Origin: Paraburkholderia sp. FT54 | GTDB taxonomy: Bacteria > Pseudomonadota > Gammaproteobacteria > Burkholderiales > Burkholderiaceae | Assembly: GCF_031585635.1 (NCBI RefSeq) | Contig: NZ_CP134195.1 | Coordinates: 2,790,001 to 2,854,000 of the forward strand | DNA length: 64,000 nucleotides | Direction of reading: 5' to 3' | Notes under the pieces: model-generated | What the model was told of the DNA's origin: nothing | What the model saw: the letters and a program-made list of their open reading frames with translations, nothing else | Database searches by the model: none | Made by a program: the position numbers and the translations under genes | Shown: positions 24,916 through 33,679 of the stretch, one piece after another | How the letters are laid out: the number at the start of each line of letters is the position of its first letter | Position numbering within the stretch: the first letter of the stretch is position 1

Positions 24916-26154
24916 TCAGCGTGAATCGCGATGGATGTCGTGCGTGACAAAGCCCGCGTCGTTATCCGGCATGTCTAACCAATCGGGTTGCGCAAGCGAA
25001 TGGCGGATGTCGTCCAGACCGCTCTGCCAGTGCTCACGCATTGTCGACAGGCCGAACTGGAAGTCCTTGTAGTGACCCTCGTACTCCTTGTGCCGGTAGA
25101 TCAGATGGACCACGTTGTAACGCTTCGAACACGACAGATCTTCGGCCAGCTTGCACCACGGGTCGTCACGCTGATCGGACGGCACGCGATCCAGCACCTC
25201 GCGCAGAACGTGCCGGAAACGCTGCGATCGTTGCAGCATGTCGGTCACGAGACGCGTGCGGCTCGAGTACTGGATGTCTTTCATACGCCCTTGCACGTCG
25301 GTGATGTTATCCGGCACCGGCCCGATCGCGCTCCAGAGATCGACCTGGAAGGCGAGCGTGTCGCGACGCGGCGTGGACTGGATCACTTCGTAGAGTGGCG
25401 TGTTGGACATCAAGCCACCGTCCCAGTAATACTGGCCGTCGATCTCGACCGCCGCGAAACCGGGCGGCAACGCGCCTGACGCCATGAAATGCTCGGGCCG
25501 GAGCGTCGTATGCGTGTTGTCGAAGTATGCAAAATTCCCCGTGCCGCAATTGACCGCCCCCACCGACACGCGCATTTCCTTCGAATTGATCCGGTCGAAA
25601 TCGCAGAGCGCTTCGAGCGTGGCCTTCAACGGCGTGGTGTCGTAATAGCTGGCCAGTTGCGGCGGTCCCGAGACGGTAGGCAACGGCGGCGGAAAGCGCG
25701 GCACGAAAAAGCCCTTTTGCCCCTCGACGATGGCGCCCATTGCCTGCGTCGCCGTAAAGGCCTTGCGCACGGCGTCGCTGGAATTGAAGAACGCGTGCTC
25801 GATAAACGCGGGCAACGGCGGCCCGAAAGCCGGCTGGCAGATCGTCTCCCAGAATTGCAGCAGCCGCTCGACCCGCTTTTCGGGCGGATTGCCGGCAATG
25901 ATCGCCGTATTCAACGCGCCGATCGAAATGCCGGCCAGCCAGTTGGGCTCGATGCCGGCTTCGTGAAGTCCCTGAAAGACACCGGCCTGATAGGCACCCA
26001 ACGCGCCGCCGCCTTGCAGCATCAGGGCAACCGTTTCGTAGTTGGGCAAATGGAGGTGCCGGCCGGGATGCGCGGCGGGCGCCGGACCGGCGCCCTCGCC
26101 CTCCCCGCCGCCGGGCGCGCCGACGCGCGCCCGCTTGAGATTGCGTTGCGCCAT
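24916..26154 (-). CDS. Patatin-like phospholipase/esterase with DUF3734 C-terminus
   Basis: The product is 412 residues from the ATG at 26154, placed five bases after AAGGAGG. The patatin domain has the oxyanion-hole motif LQGGGALGAYQAG (about 47-58), the nucleophile Ser77 in GISIG and the catalytic Asp near 245 in YWDGG. The remaining third resembles DUF3734. Substrates of this group include phospholipids and intracellular polyhydroxyalkanoate-type esters. It starts 10 bases after the 3-hydroxybutyrate dehydrogenase gene, so the two are one operon. That suggests a role in PHB turnover, which is inference. Confidence 0.88.
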   Translation of the reverse strand: MAQRNLKRARVGAPGGGEGEGAGPAPAAHPGRHLHLPNYETVALMLQGGGALGAYQAGVFQGLHEAGIEPNWLAGISIGALNTAIIAGNPPEKRVERLLQFWETICQPAFGPPLPAFIEHAFFNSSDAVRKAFTATQAMGAIVEGQKGFFVPRFPPPLPTVSGPPQLASYYDTTPLKATLEALCDFDRINSKEMRVSVGAVNCGTGNFAYFDNTHTTLRPEHFMASGALPPGFAAVEIDGQYYWDGGLMSNTPLYEVIQSTPRRDTLAFQVDLWSAIGPVPDNITDVQGRMKDIQYSSRTRLVTDMLQRSQRFRHVLREVLDRVPSDQRDDPWCKLAEDLSCSKRYNVVHLIYRHKEYEGHYKDFQFGLSTMREHWQSGLDDIRHSLAQPDWLDMPDNDAGFVTHDIHRDSR

Positions 26155-26164
26155 AGGCACCTCC

Positions 26165-26962
26165 TTATTGCATATACCAGCCGTGGCTCACAATAAAGGA
26201 CTGGCCGGTCAGCGCCGCCGTCGGGAAGGTGGACAGGAACAGCACCGTTTGCGCGACGTCTTCCACCGTGGTGAAGACACCGTCGACCGTGCCGCCCAGC
26301 ATGACGCGCTTGACCACGTCTTCCTCGCTGATGCCCAGTTCCTTGGCCTGTTCGGGAATCTGCTTGTCGACGAGCGGCGTGCGCACGAATCCGGGACACA
26401 CGACATGCGAGCGCACGTTGTGCTTTGCGCCTTCTTTGGCGAGCACGCGCGCGAGGCCCAGCAGTGCGTGCTTGGCCGTGACATAGGCCGATTTGAGCGG
26501 CGACGCTTCGTGCGAATGGACCGAGCCCATGTAGATCACGATGCCGCCGCGATCGTCCTTGTACATGTGCTTGAGCGCGGCCTTGGTGGTCAGGAAGGCG
26601 CCGTCCACGTGGATCGCCTGCATTTTCTTCCAGTCTGAAAACGAATAGTTTTCGATCGGATTGACGATCTGAATGCCGGCGTTGGAAACGAGAATATCAA
26701 CCGAGCCGAGTTCCGCGGCGACCTTGTCGATGCCCTGATTGACGGCGTCCTCGTTCGTGACGTCCATCGCCACGCCAATTGCCTTGCCGCCGCCCTTTTT
26801 GATTTCTTCAGCGACGGCGTTCGCCCCGTCCTGGTTCAGGTCGGCAATCGCGACCGCCGCGCCCGCCGCGGAAAGAGTCAGCGCGATCTGCTTGCCGATG
26901 CCGCTTGCGGCGCCGGTAACCACGGCGACTTTGCCATTCAGATTCGTGTTCGTTGACGACAT
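26165..26962 (-). CDS. bdhA: 3-hydroxybutyrate dehydrogenase (short-chain dehydrogenase)
   Basis: The product is 265 residues from the ATG at 26962, which has a GGAGG ribosome site. It is a classical SDR with NAD-binding TGAASGIG near the N-terminus, NAG, the catalytic Ser in [11 protein letters not shown] and Tyr-x-x-x-Lys in [10 protein letters not shown]. The ending [11 protein letters not shown] is characteristic of D-3-hydroxybutyrate dehydrogenases. It oxidises (R)-3-hydroxybutyrate, the PHB monomer, to acetoacetate. It is followed by the patatin gene and is divergent from the aldo-keto reductase. Confidence 0.9.
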   Translation of the reverse strand: MSSTNTNLNGKVAVVTGAASGIGKQIALTLSAAGAAVAIADLNQDGANAVAEEIKKGGGKAIGVAMDVTNEDAVNQGIDKVAAELGSVDILVSNAGIQIVNPIENYSFSDWKKMQAIHVDGAFLTTKAALKHMYKDDRGGIVIYMGSVHSHEASPLKSAYVTAKHALLGLARVLAKEGAKHNVRSHVVCPGFVRTPLVDKQIPEQAKELGISEEDVVKRVMLGGTVDGVFTTVEDVAQTVLFLSTFPTAALTGQSFIVSHGWYMQ

Positions 26963-27184
26963 CCAGAACCTCCATGCAGTTGATGACAATGAGACCACGG
27001 GCCGCGAGCGGCGTGAAGTCGGCCAAACGGCATAGGCCGTCCGGCCGAATGCTGCACTGCGGCCAACGCTGCTATTGTGCATGAACCGTGTGAACTGCAT
27101 CGGTAAAAAGCGCATCAAAGCTTATCTCTTTAAACTGGACGTTTTCAGCGGGATTCCGGTGGCATCACCAACAAGGAGGAATGC

Positions 27185-28156
27185 ATGAATTATCGACGTC
27201 TGGGCCGTTCCGGCCTGCAAGTCAGCGAGCTGTCCATCGGCTCGTGGGTCACCTACGGCAATCAGGTGGACACCCACGCGGCACGCGAATCACTCGCGGC
27301 CGCGCGTGATGCGGGAGTCAACTTCTTCGACAACGCCGAGGTTTATGCTGGTGGCAAATCCGAAGAGATCATGGGCCAGGCGCTGAAGGAACTGGCGTGG
27401 CCGCGCGTGAGCTATGTGGTTTCGACGAAATTCTTCTGGGGGCTGGCGGAAGCGCCGAACCAGTACCACACGTTGAACCGCAAATATCTGCTGAACGCGA
27501 TCGACGCGTCGCTCAAACGTCTGCAACTCGACTATGTCGATCTGGTGTTCTGTCATCGTCCCGACCCGAACACGCCGGTGGAGGAAACCGTCTGGGCCAT
27601 GAGCGACATGATCACTCGCGGCAAGGCGCTGTACTGGGGCACCTCCGAATGGAGCGCCGATGAAATCCGCGCCGCTTATGAGATCGCGGAACGGCATCAT
27701 CTGCACAAGCCGGTCATGGAACAGCCGCAGTACAACCTGTTCCACCGCAAGCGCGTCGAGCAGGAATACAAGCGGCTATACGAGGATATCGGCCTCGGGT
27801 TGACCACCTGGAGTCCGCTTGCGTCCGGCCTGCTGACCGGCAAATACCGTGACGGCGTGCCGGCCGACAGCCGCGCGCAATTGCAGGGTTACGACTGGTT
27901 GCGCCAGCAAGTTACCGACGCGGGCCAGAACAACGTGGTCGGCAAGCTCGGCGAAGTCGCGGACGAATTGAGCTGCACGGTCGGCCAGCTCGCCATCGGC
28001 TGGATTCTGAAGAATCCCAATGTCAGCACAGTGATTACGGGCGCGTCGCGGGTGGAACAGATCGGCGAGAACATGAAGTCCGCCGAGGTGGCCGAGCGGA
28101 TCACGCCGGAGATCAAGACGCGGATCGAGGAAATTATCGGCGACGCGCACGACTGA
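27185..28156 (+). CDS. Aldo/keto reductase, KCNAB/YghZ-like
   Basis: The product is 323 residues with an ideal ribosome site (AAGGAGG, 6 bases before the ATG). It is a TIM-barrel NADPH reductase. The catalytic tetrad is visible: [14 protein letters not shown] gives Asp and Tyr, VSTKFFWG gives Lys, and [10 protein letters not shown] gives His. [20 protein letters not shown] and [15 protein letters not shown] place it near the potassium-channel beta-subunit/YghZ group, which reduce methylglyoxal and related aldehydes. Confidence 0.92.
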   Translation: MNYRRLGRSGLQVSELSIGSWVTYGNQVDTHAARESLAAARDAGVNFFDNAEVYAGGKSEEIMGQALKELAWPRVSYVVSTKFFWGLAEAPNQYHTLNRKYLLNAIDASLKRLQLDYVDLVFCHRPDPNTPVEETVWAMSDMITRGKALYWGTSEWSADEIRAAYEIAERHHLHKPVMEQPQYNLFHRKRVEQEYKRLYEDIGLGLTTWSPLASGLLTGKYRDGVPADSRAQLQGYDWLRQQVTDAGQNNVVGKLGEVADELSCTVGQLAIGWILKNPNVSTVITGASRVEQIGENMKSAEVAERITPEIKTRIEEIIGDAHD

Positions 28157-28368
28157 CCGGATTCGCGTGACCGCGTAACATGGCTGCGGCGGCATCGCGG
28201 CCATGTTACGCGTGCAACTCGCTGCGAAGCGCGGGGCGCAACGCGGCGTCGCGTACAATACGCGACCGCGTTGCACGCCGGCGCCGTATGTCCGTTGTGC
28301 AGCCGCATTGCATCCGCATCGCCGAATCCGCCCTGGAGCGGCACGCCCTCTTTCAGCGTCTCCTCATC

Positions 28369-29214
28369 ATGCTCAGCTACCGCCACGCCTTTCATGCAGG
28401 CAATCACGCCGACGTTCTGAAACACGCCGTCGTGTTGCAGCTCCTGCGCTACCTCGGCCAGAAGGACAAATCCTACTGGTATATCGACACGCATGCGGGC
28501 GCGGGCGTCTATTCGCTGAAGGAAGGTTACGCGACCAAAACCGGCGAGTTCCAGACCGGCATCGCCAAACTGTGGGAGCGCAACGATCTGCCGCCGATGT
28601 TCGCGGACTACGTCGACGAGGTAGGCGCGCTCAATCCGGACGGCCAGTTGCGTTTCTATCCCGGCTCGCCGTATATCGCGTGGCGGCAGATGCGCGAGCA
28701 GGACCGCATGCGTCTGTTCGAACTGCACACCACCGAAATCGACGTGCTGCGTCACAATTTCCGCGACGCGGGCCGCCGTGCGATGCTGTATGCGGGCGAC
28801 GGCTTCGACGGCATCCTCGCCTTGTTGCCGCCGGCGCCACGCCGCGCGTTGGTGCTGCTCGATCCGTCGTATGAGGACAAGCGCGACTACATTCGTACGC
28901 TGCGCTGCGTCGAAGAAAGTCTGAAGCGGTTCCCGACCGGCACGTATGCCGTGTGGTATCCGCAAGTGAGACGCCCGGAGTCGCAGCGCTTCCCCGATCA
29001 GTTGAAGAAGTTGCAGGACAAAAACTGGCTGCACGTGAGCCTGACGGTCAGCAATCCGCCCGAGGACGGTTTTGGACTTTTCGGCAGCGGCATGTTCATC
29101 CTGAACCCGCCGTATACGCTGGCAAAAACGCTGAAAGATCAGATGCCCTGGCTCGTCAAGGCGCTAGGAGAAGACAAGGTCGCGCAATTCAAGGTGGAGT
29201 ATCGCGGCGACTGA
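28369..29214 (+). CDS. rlmJ: 23S rRNA (adenine-2030-N6)-methyltransferase RlmJ
   Basis: The product is 281 residues from the ATG at 28369; the open frame extends upstream, but homology begins at LSYRHAFHAGNHADVLKHAV. SAM-binding (YIDTHAGAGVYSLK) and catalytic (LVLLDPSYEDKRDY) motifs are visible, with the latter a DPSY variant of DPPY. It methylates A2030 of 23S rRNA. It stands alone between the aldo-keto reductase and a converging ABC binding-protein gene. Confidence 0.93.
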   Translation: MLSYRHAFHAGNHADVLKHAVVLQLLRYLGQKDKSYWYIDTHAGAGVYSLKEGYATKTGEFQTGIAKLWERNDLPPMFADYVDEVGALNPDGQLRFYPGSPYIAWRQMREQDRMRLFELHTTEIDVLRHNFRDAGRRAMLYAGDGFDGILALLPPAPRRALVLLDPSYEDKRDYIRTLRCVEESLKRFPTGTYAVWYPQVRRPESQRFPDQLKKLQDKNWLHVSLTVSNPPEDGFGLFGSGMFILNPPYTLAKTLKDQMPWLVKALGEDKVAQFKVEYRGD

Positions 29215-29415
29215 GTCCGTATTGCCGGCTGCGAGCGCGGGCAACTGCGTGACCGGTGCGTCGGGCAGCACGAGAAGCCTGCTCGAATGCCGCAACAGAT
29301 CGAGTTCAGCACAGTCGGCGCTGTGGCCTGCGACGGTGTTGAGCCGGGTCACCCTTGTCGCCGGCGACGCGCACACGACGCGCGCAACCGGCTGCACAGT
29401 CAGCCGCTCGCCCGA

Positions 29416-30456
29416 TTACTTGAGTTGCGCCGCGGCCTTGCGAGCAAAGTCGTTGGTATAGGTCGCATTCAGGTCGATCTTTTTCGGATCGAGCCGGCCA
29501 TCGAACGAGGACAACGCGCGCAACGAGGTCGCCGGGCCATCCGCGGGCATCAGGCCGTCCGGCGAATAGGCGTCGCGTACGTTGTGGAAGGCCTCCACAT
29601 ACAGCGCCGAATCGTTGAGCAGATAGGCCGGCGGCACCATTTTCAGCAGATCGGCATCGCTTGCCGTCTGCAGCCACTGATCGGCGCGCACGATTGCATT
29701 GGCGAGCGCCTGCGTTGTCTTCGGATACTTCTGAATGAAATTGTCCGAGGCGTACAGCGTCGCCGCCGGCATTGTCCCGCCGAACACCTCTTGCGTGCCC
29801 TTCACCGTGCGCGTGTCGACCAGCACCTTGATCGCGCCGCTACGCGTCAATTTGGTCATCATCGGATCGACGTTGGAGAGTGCGTCGATCTGGCCGCCGC
29901 TTACCGCAGCGAGCACGGAGGCGCCGCTGCCCACGCCGATCGCCGAAATCTCGTTGCGCTGCACGCCGGCTTTGCGCAAAGCCACGGTGAGCACGAGATC
30001 CGTCGACGAACCCGGTGCGCTCACGCCGACTTTCGCGCCTTTGAAGTCCGCTAAAGTCTTGAGTTGATCGGCCTTCGACTTCAGCACCGCGACGACGATT
30101 TGCGGCGCGCGTCCCATCAGCGCGAACGCCCGGTAGTGCTGTCCTTTTTCCTGCATGAACAGCGTGTGCTCGAATGCGCCCGCGCCCACGTCCGCGCTGC
30201 CGCCCACTACCGCTTCCAGCGCCTTCGATCCGCCCGCGAAATCTTCGAGCGTGACGTCCAGGCCTTCGTCCTTGAAGTAGCCCAACTGTTGCGCGGCGAG
30301 CACCGGAAGATAGTAAAGACCCGGCAGACCACCGACGGCCATCGTCAGCGCGGGCTTTTCCGGCGTGTCTTTGGCAAGCGCGGCGCCAGGCAGTGCAGCC
30401 AGCGCGAGCAGCGTGACGCAGGCCCCTCCGGCCTGCCGCATCCAGTGAGTCGGCAT
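29416..30456 (-). CDS. ABC transporter substrate-binding protein, NMT1/SsuA-like (orphan)
   Basis: The product is 346 residues from the ATG at 30456, with an AAGGAGA ribosome site. The signal peptide ends PGAALA-K. The mature protein has the NMT1/THI5-like pattern (GLYYLPVLAAQQLGYFKDEG; GVSAPGSSTDLVLTVALRKA; ASDNFIQKYPKTTQALANAI) shared by sulfonate, taurine, nitrate and aromatic-acid binding proteins. No permease or ATPase gene is adjacent, so the ligand cannot be inferred from context. Confidence 0.85.
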   Translation of the reverse strand: MPTHWMRQAGGACVTLLALAALPGAALAKDTPEKPALTMAVGGLPGLYYLPVLAAQQLGYFKDEGLDVTLEDFAGGSKALEAVVGGSADVGAGAFEHTLFMQEKGQHYRAFALMGRAPQIVVAVLKSKADQLKTLADFKGAKVGVSAPGSSTDLVLTVALRKAGVQRNEISAIGVGSGASVLAAVSGGQIDALSNVDPMMTKLTRSGAIKVLVDTRTVKGTQEVFGGTMPAATLYASDNFIQKYPKTTQALANAIVRADQWLQTASDADLLKMVPPAYLLNDSALYVEAFHNVRDAYSPDGLMPADGPATSLRALSSFDGRLDPKKIDLNATYTNDFARKAAAQLK

Positions 30457-30798
30457 TCGATGTCTCCTTGTTCTGGTTTTTTCGTTCAATTCAGTAGAGC
30501 CGGGCTTGATGCGTGGCCCGAGTCGCTGGCGAGAGACCGCGCGATGATTGTCGTCGCACGGTTTCGCCCGCGCCATGCGCCCAAACCCCAATGGCGCGCA
30601 GCGCGCAGGCGCATGAGTTGTCGGTCCCGTGTTTGTGCTCCTCCATTACTCACGCGCCGCCGTAGTCGGCGAGTAAGGCGAGTGCGTCAATCATCGCAGG
30701 CCTACTCACCGCGTGCGTCCACCCGGGGGCGAACTAGTCGCTCACCAACCACCAATAGAGACGGAAAGAACTGCTGTGAGCAATCACACCGCGAGAGC
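30457..30798. other. Intergenic region upstream of the binding-protein gene
   Basis: No convincing gene, promoter or repeat is seen in these 342 bases. Short overlapping frames on both strands have no ribosome sites and poor composition. Confidence 0.5.
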
Positions 30799-31143
30799 TT
30801 ACTGCGGCCGATGCGCTGGACGAGGTTGCGGTTGCGGCGGCAGCGCACCACCGCCCGCGGGCAACTGGATATAGGGCGCAACAACGATCGGGATCGACGA
30901 ATTCGGCGCCAGTTCGGCCGGCGTCGCGATGGGCTGCGCTTCGACGATCGGCTGCCGCGAAAGCGGCGCGGTCTGCAGCACGGTCCCGCTCTGGCCGTCG
31001 CTGATGCCGTTCTGCGAGTCGAGAATCACCGGCTTGCGCGTGCTGGTCGATGCGGCCGACACGGTCGAGACAGCGAAAACCGTGGTCAGGCAGGCTGCAA
31101 TGGTTACGGCCAGGAAAGATTTGAGCGGGCGGGCAGATGGCAT
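30799..31143 (-). CDS. Proline-rich periplasmic protein of unknown function
   Basis: The product is 114 residues. It has a clean signal peptide (basic start, hydrophobic core SFLAVTIAACLTTVFAV, cleavage near VSA-A) and then a short polar, Gln/Pro-rich chain ending PPQPQPRPAHRPQ. There are no Cys residues in the mature part and no recognisable domain. The ribosome site is weak. Codon use is consistent with a real gene. It is monocistronic between the ABC binding protein and the DUF3563 gene. Confidence 0.6.
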   Translation of the reverse strand: MPSARPLKSFLAVTIAACLTTVFAVSTVSAASTSTRKPVILDSQNGISDGQSGTVLQTAPLSRQPIVEAQPIATPAELAPNSSIPIVVAPYIQLPAGGGALPPQPQPRPAHRPQ

Positions 31144-31292
31144 GGTGGCGGACCGGTTGATTGTGAGAAAGCCGGATTGCGCAGAAAAACGCTTTACCTT
31201 ACCGCGACGGTAGCCTCGAGGCTAGTCGATATTCGCCACGAGTAGCCGTGGGGCGCCGTCTGACTGAAATTTTCGAGGTCCAGATGTGACAA

Positions 31293-31312
31293 AGCCCCGC
31301 ATAGACGGGGCT
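31293..31312 (-). terminator. Hairpin after the DUF3563 gene
   Basis: Perfect seven-base stem AGCCCCG / CGGGGCT with a 6-base loop, followed on the minus strand by TTTG, 66 bases past the stop. The T-run is short. Confidence 0.55.
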
Positions 31313-31377
31313 CAACGCTTTGACTGTTGTGGCCACGCAATTAGCGCTGCCGGGGTCAAACTTGATGCGGTTGAAAC

Positions 31378-31524
31378 TTACAGCGAGTAGCCGTTGGTTT
31401 CGAGCGAACGGATGCGCTGTTCGAGCTGGACGATGTCCGACGACGATGCCAGGTAAGCTTCGCGACGGGTGCGTTCAGCGGTTTCAAACCAGGTGCTCAG
31501 CTTTTCAAGTACGTATGCAAACAT
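31378..31524 (-). CDS. DUF3563 family small protein
   Basis: A GGAGAA ribosome site precedes the ATG at 31524 on the minus strand, opening 48 codons. The peptide (MFAYVLEKLSTWFETAERTR to RSLETNGYSL) matches the DUF3563 family as I recall it from Burkholderiaceae: an amphipathic N-terminal helix, an acidic middle and the invariant GYSL end. Function is unknown. It is short, fully intact and monocistronic. Confidence 0.8.
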   Translation of the reverse strand: MFAYVLEKLSTWFETAERTRREAYLASSSDIVQLEQRIRSLETNGYSL

Positions 31525-31748
31525 GATGTTCTCCAAGGATCAGATTGAATCCCCGGTGGATTGGGCATCAGGGATTTCCCGTAAAAGGGTTAACCCGGAT
31601 TATAGCCTTATGGCGCAACCTGGCTAGTGAAATGCCCGCATGACGTGCATTCCGTTTTGGAATGATGCACGGACGTGGTGCACGTAAGTTATTGATTTCG
31701 CTGAATTCAAGATGAGTTGTTAGCGGCAATCGATACCGCCCCGTATTT

Positions 31749-31771
31749 TTTCGCACATTATTGGTGCGAAA
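31749..31771. repeat. Perfect 8-bp dyad TTTCGCAC-N7-GTGCGAAA in intergenic region
   Basis: Located in the 304-base gap between the DUF3563 gene and cueR. T-runs lie on the wrong side for a simple terminator of cueR, so it may be an operator or RNA structure. The rest of 31525-31828 is A/T-richer than average with no supported gene. Confidence 0.4.
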
Positions 31772-31828
31772 TGCGATTCGAGTTGTACTAGGTTCAGCCA
31801 ACGGGTTGCACCCATCGCCACAACCACC

Positions 31829-32251
31829 TCAAATTGGGTGACAGCCCTGGCCCGAAATGAGATCGGTATCGGCAAGCCGCTCGATAATCGGACAATCAGG
31901 ACGGTCGTCGCCGTGACAATGGTCGGCCAGGTGCGCCAATGTGTCCCGCATGTCGGTCAGTTCGGCGATGCGGCGATCGAGTTCCGCAACGTGTTCCAGC
32001 GCAATTGTCTTCACTTCGGCACTAGCGCGCGAGTGGTCGTGCCACAGTGCCAGCAGCCGTCGAATATCCTCGATCAGGAAGCCGAGCCGGCGCGCCTGGC
32101 GGATGAAGCGCAGCGAATGAACCTCTTGCGGGCCATATACGCGATAACCGGCGTTCGTGCGCGATTTCGCCGCCAGCAAGCCTACGCTTTCGTAGTAGCG
32201 AATCATTTTCGCCGTGAGGCCCGACGCACGGGCCGCTTCACCGATATTCAT
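31829..32251 (-). CDS. cueR: CueR-type copper-responsive MerR regulator
   Basis: The product is 140 residues from the ATG at 32251, spaced 9 bases after GGAGA; upstream GTG/ATG codons are in frame but poorly placed. The N-terminal MerR winged helix is plain (MNIGEAARASGLTAKMIRYY ESVGLL). The C-terminal metal loop has Cys-x7-Cys (HCHGDDRPDCP), the Cu(I)-binding arrangement of CueR, and a third Cys in GCHPI at the end. It is divergent from copZ, with a CueR operator between them. Confidence 0.9.
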   Translation of the reverse strand: MNIGEAARASGLTAKMIRYYESVGLLAAKSRTNAGYRVYGPQEVHSLRFIRQARRLGFLIEDIRRLLALWHDHSRASAEVKTIALEHVAELDRRIAELTDMRDTLAHLADHCHGDDRPDCPIIERLADTDLISGQGCHPI

Positions 32252-32276
32252 GGCCATTTCTCCAGTGTGGACGTCG

Positions 32277-32307
32277 ATCGTACACCTTCCCATGGTGGGA
32301 AGGTCAC
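32277..32307 (-). promoter_or_regulatory. CueR operator within a MerR-type 19-bp-spacer promoter
   Basis: A perfect inverted repeat ACCTTCCC-N5-GGGAAGGT spans 32284-32304, matching the known CueR/CopR operator. On the minus strand GTGACC (32307-32302) and TACGAT (32282-32277) are spaced by exactly 19 bases, the elongated spacer of MerR-activated promoters, pointing towards cueR. The plus-strand copZ promoter is less clear; CATAAT at 32331-32336 may be its -10. Confidence 0.75.
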
Positions 32308-32374
32308 CCACTCAAATACGGATCGGCAGGCATAATTCAACCATCGCACGATCCATTTTCCCGAGGCAATTCCG

Positions 32375-32632
32375 ATGACGATTGAATTTCAGGTAGAAGG
32401 CATGAGCTGCCAGCATTGTGTGGCAGCGGTCACGAACGCAATCCGCGAACACGATGAGGCCGCGCGAGTCCAGGTGGATCTCGCAGCGGGGCGCGTCATG
32501 GTGGAATCGGCGCAAGCGGCTGAGACGCTGAAGGCCGCCATCGACGAAGCCGGCTACACAGTGACTGGCGTGGCAAATGGCGCGACAAATAACGCAGGCG
32601 GCTCAACAAGCGGCGCGTCCGGCACCCGTTAA
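32375..32632 (+). CDS. copZ: Copper chaperone CopZ-like HMA-domain protein
   Basis: The product is 85 residues. Residues 1-66 are a heavy-metal-associated domain with the Cu(I)-binding motif MSCQHC (Cys12, Cys15) and the usual DEAGYTV ending. The last 18 residues are a Gly/Ser/Thr/Asn tail not expected in CopZ. It carries cytoplasmic Cu(I) to exporters or CueR. It is divergent from cueR across a CueR operator. No copper ATPase is adjacent. Confidence 0.9.
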   Translation: MTIEFQVEGMSCQHCVAAVTNAIREHDEAARVQVDLAAGRVMVESAQAAETLKAAIDEAGYTVTGVANGATNNAGGSTSGASGTR

Positions 32633-32645
32633 GCGAGCTCACGCC

Positions 32646-33566
32646 ATGCTCAAAGTTGCTGTCATTGGTGCCTCCGGGCTGCTAGGCCGCGCGCTCGTCG
32701 CCGAGCTGGCGCAACAGGCCGGCTGGCAGGTCGTGGCCACGGCGTTCAGCCGGCCCGCGCCGGGCACGGTAGCGCTGGATATTCGCGACGCGCAGGCGGT
32801 CGAGCAGTTCGTCGAGCGCGAAGCGCCGGACGCGCTCGTGATTGCCGCGGCGGAGCGTCGGCCGGACGTGTGCGAACATGATCCGGCGCTGGCCCGCGCG
32901 CTGAATGTCGATGCGGTGCGCAGCCTTGCCGCGGCGGCAAACCGGCGTGGCGCATGGACGTTGTCGATCTCAACCGATTACGTGTTCGACGGCACGCACC
33001 CGCCCTACCAGCACGATTCCGTGCCCGCTCCGCTCAATGCCTATGGGCGCAGCAAGCTCGAAGGCGAGCACGCGCTGGCCGAATCGACCGACCTCGGCTG
33101 CGTGCTGCGTTTGCCGCTGCTGTACGGGCCGATCGTCAGTTGGGCGGAGTCGGCCGTGACGAGTCTCGTGCCGGCGATCGCCGCGTCGGCTGCGCCCGGG
33201 GGCAAATCCGCCGTCATGGACGCATGGGCGATCCGTTATCCCACCTTCACGCCCGACGTCGCCTTCGTGATCCGGCAGATGCTCGAACGGCATGCGCAGG
33301 GCGATGCGATTCGCGGCATGGTGCAATGGTCGGGCGACGAGCCGATGAACAAGTACGAGATCGCCGTGCGCCTTGCTGAAGCGCTGCAACTCGATGCGCA
33401 TCTGACGCCGCAACCCACGCCGGCCGACGCAACGCCGCGCCCGCATAATTGCCACCTGGCTTCTAACCGGCTCGAAGCGCTTGGGATCGGCCGCCGCACG
33501 CCGTTCGATACGGCGATCCGTCAGGTGTTAGCCGCGTTCCCGTGGCGAGGTGCCGCACAAGCGTAG
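32646..33566 (+). CDS. RmlD/MAT2B-like SDR (sugar-nucleotide-binding protein)
   Basis: The product is 306 residues from the ATG at 32646, 13 bases after copZ. It is an extended SDR with N-terminal GASGLLGRAL, Ser-Thr-Asp in STDYVFDGTHPPYQ and the catalytic Tyr-x-x-x-Lys in AYGRSKLEGE. These are features of dTDP-4-dehydrorhamnose reductase (RmlD) and of the MAT II beta subunit. No other dTDP-sugar genes are nearby, so involvement in rhamnose synthesis is doubtful; the exact substrate is unknown. Confidence 0.82.
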   Translation: MLKVAVIGASGLLGRALVAELAQQAGWQVVATAFSRPAPGTVALDIRDAQAVEQFVEREAPDALVIAAAERRPDVCEHDPALARALNVDAVRSLAAAANRRGAWTLSISTDYVFDGTHPPYQHDSVPAPLNAYGRSKLEGEHALAESTDLGCVLRLPLLYGPIVSWAESAVTSLVPAIAASAAPGGKSAVMDAWAIRYPTFTPDVAFVIRQMLERHAQGDAIRGMVQWSGDEPMNKYEIAVRLAEALQLDAHLTPQPTPADATPRPHNCHLASNRLEALGIGRRTPFDTAIRQVLAAFPWRGAAQA

Positions 33567-33679
33567 AACGTCTCGTGTGGCGGGTAGGGCCAGCCAGGGC
33601 AGTCGCGGTGCCATGCGTGCGATGTGCGCCGGCATAACGGCGTGGTAACGGTTGCGGATTCGGCCGCGGCAAGCTGGCC

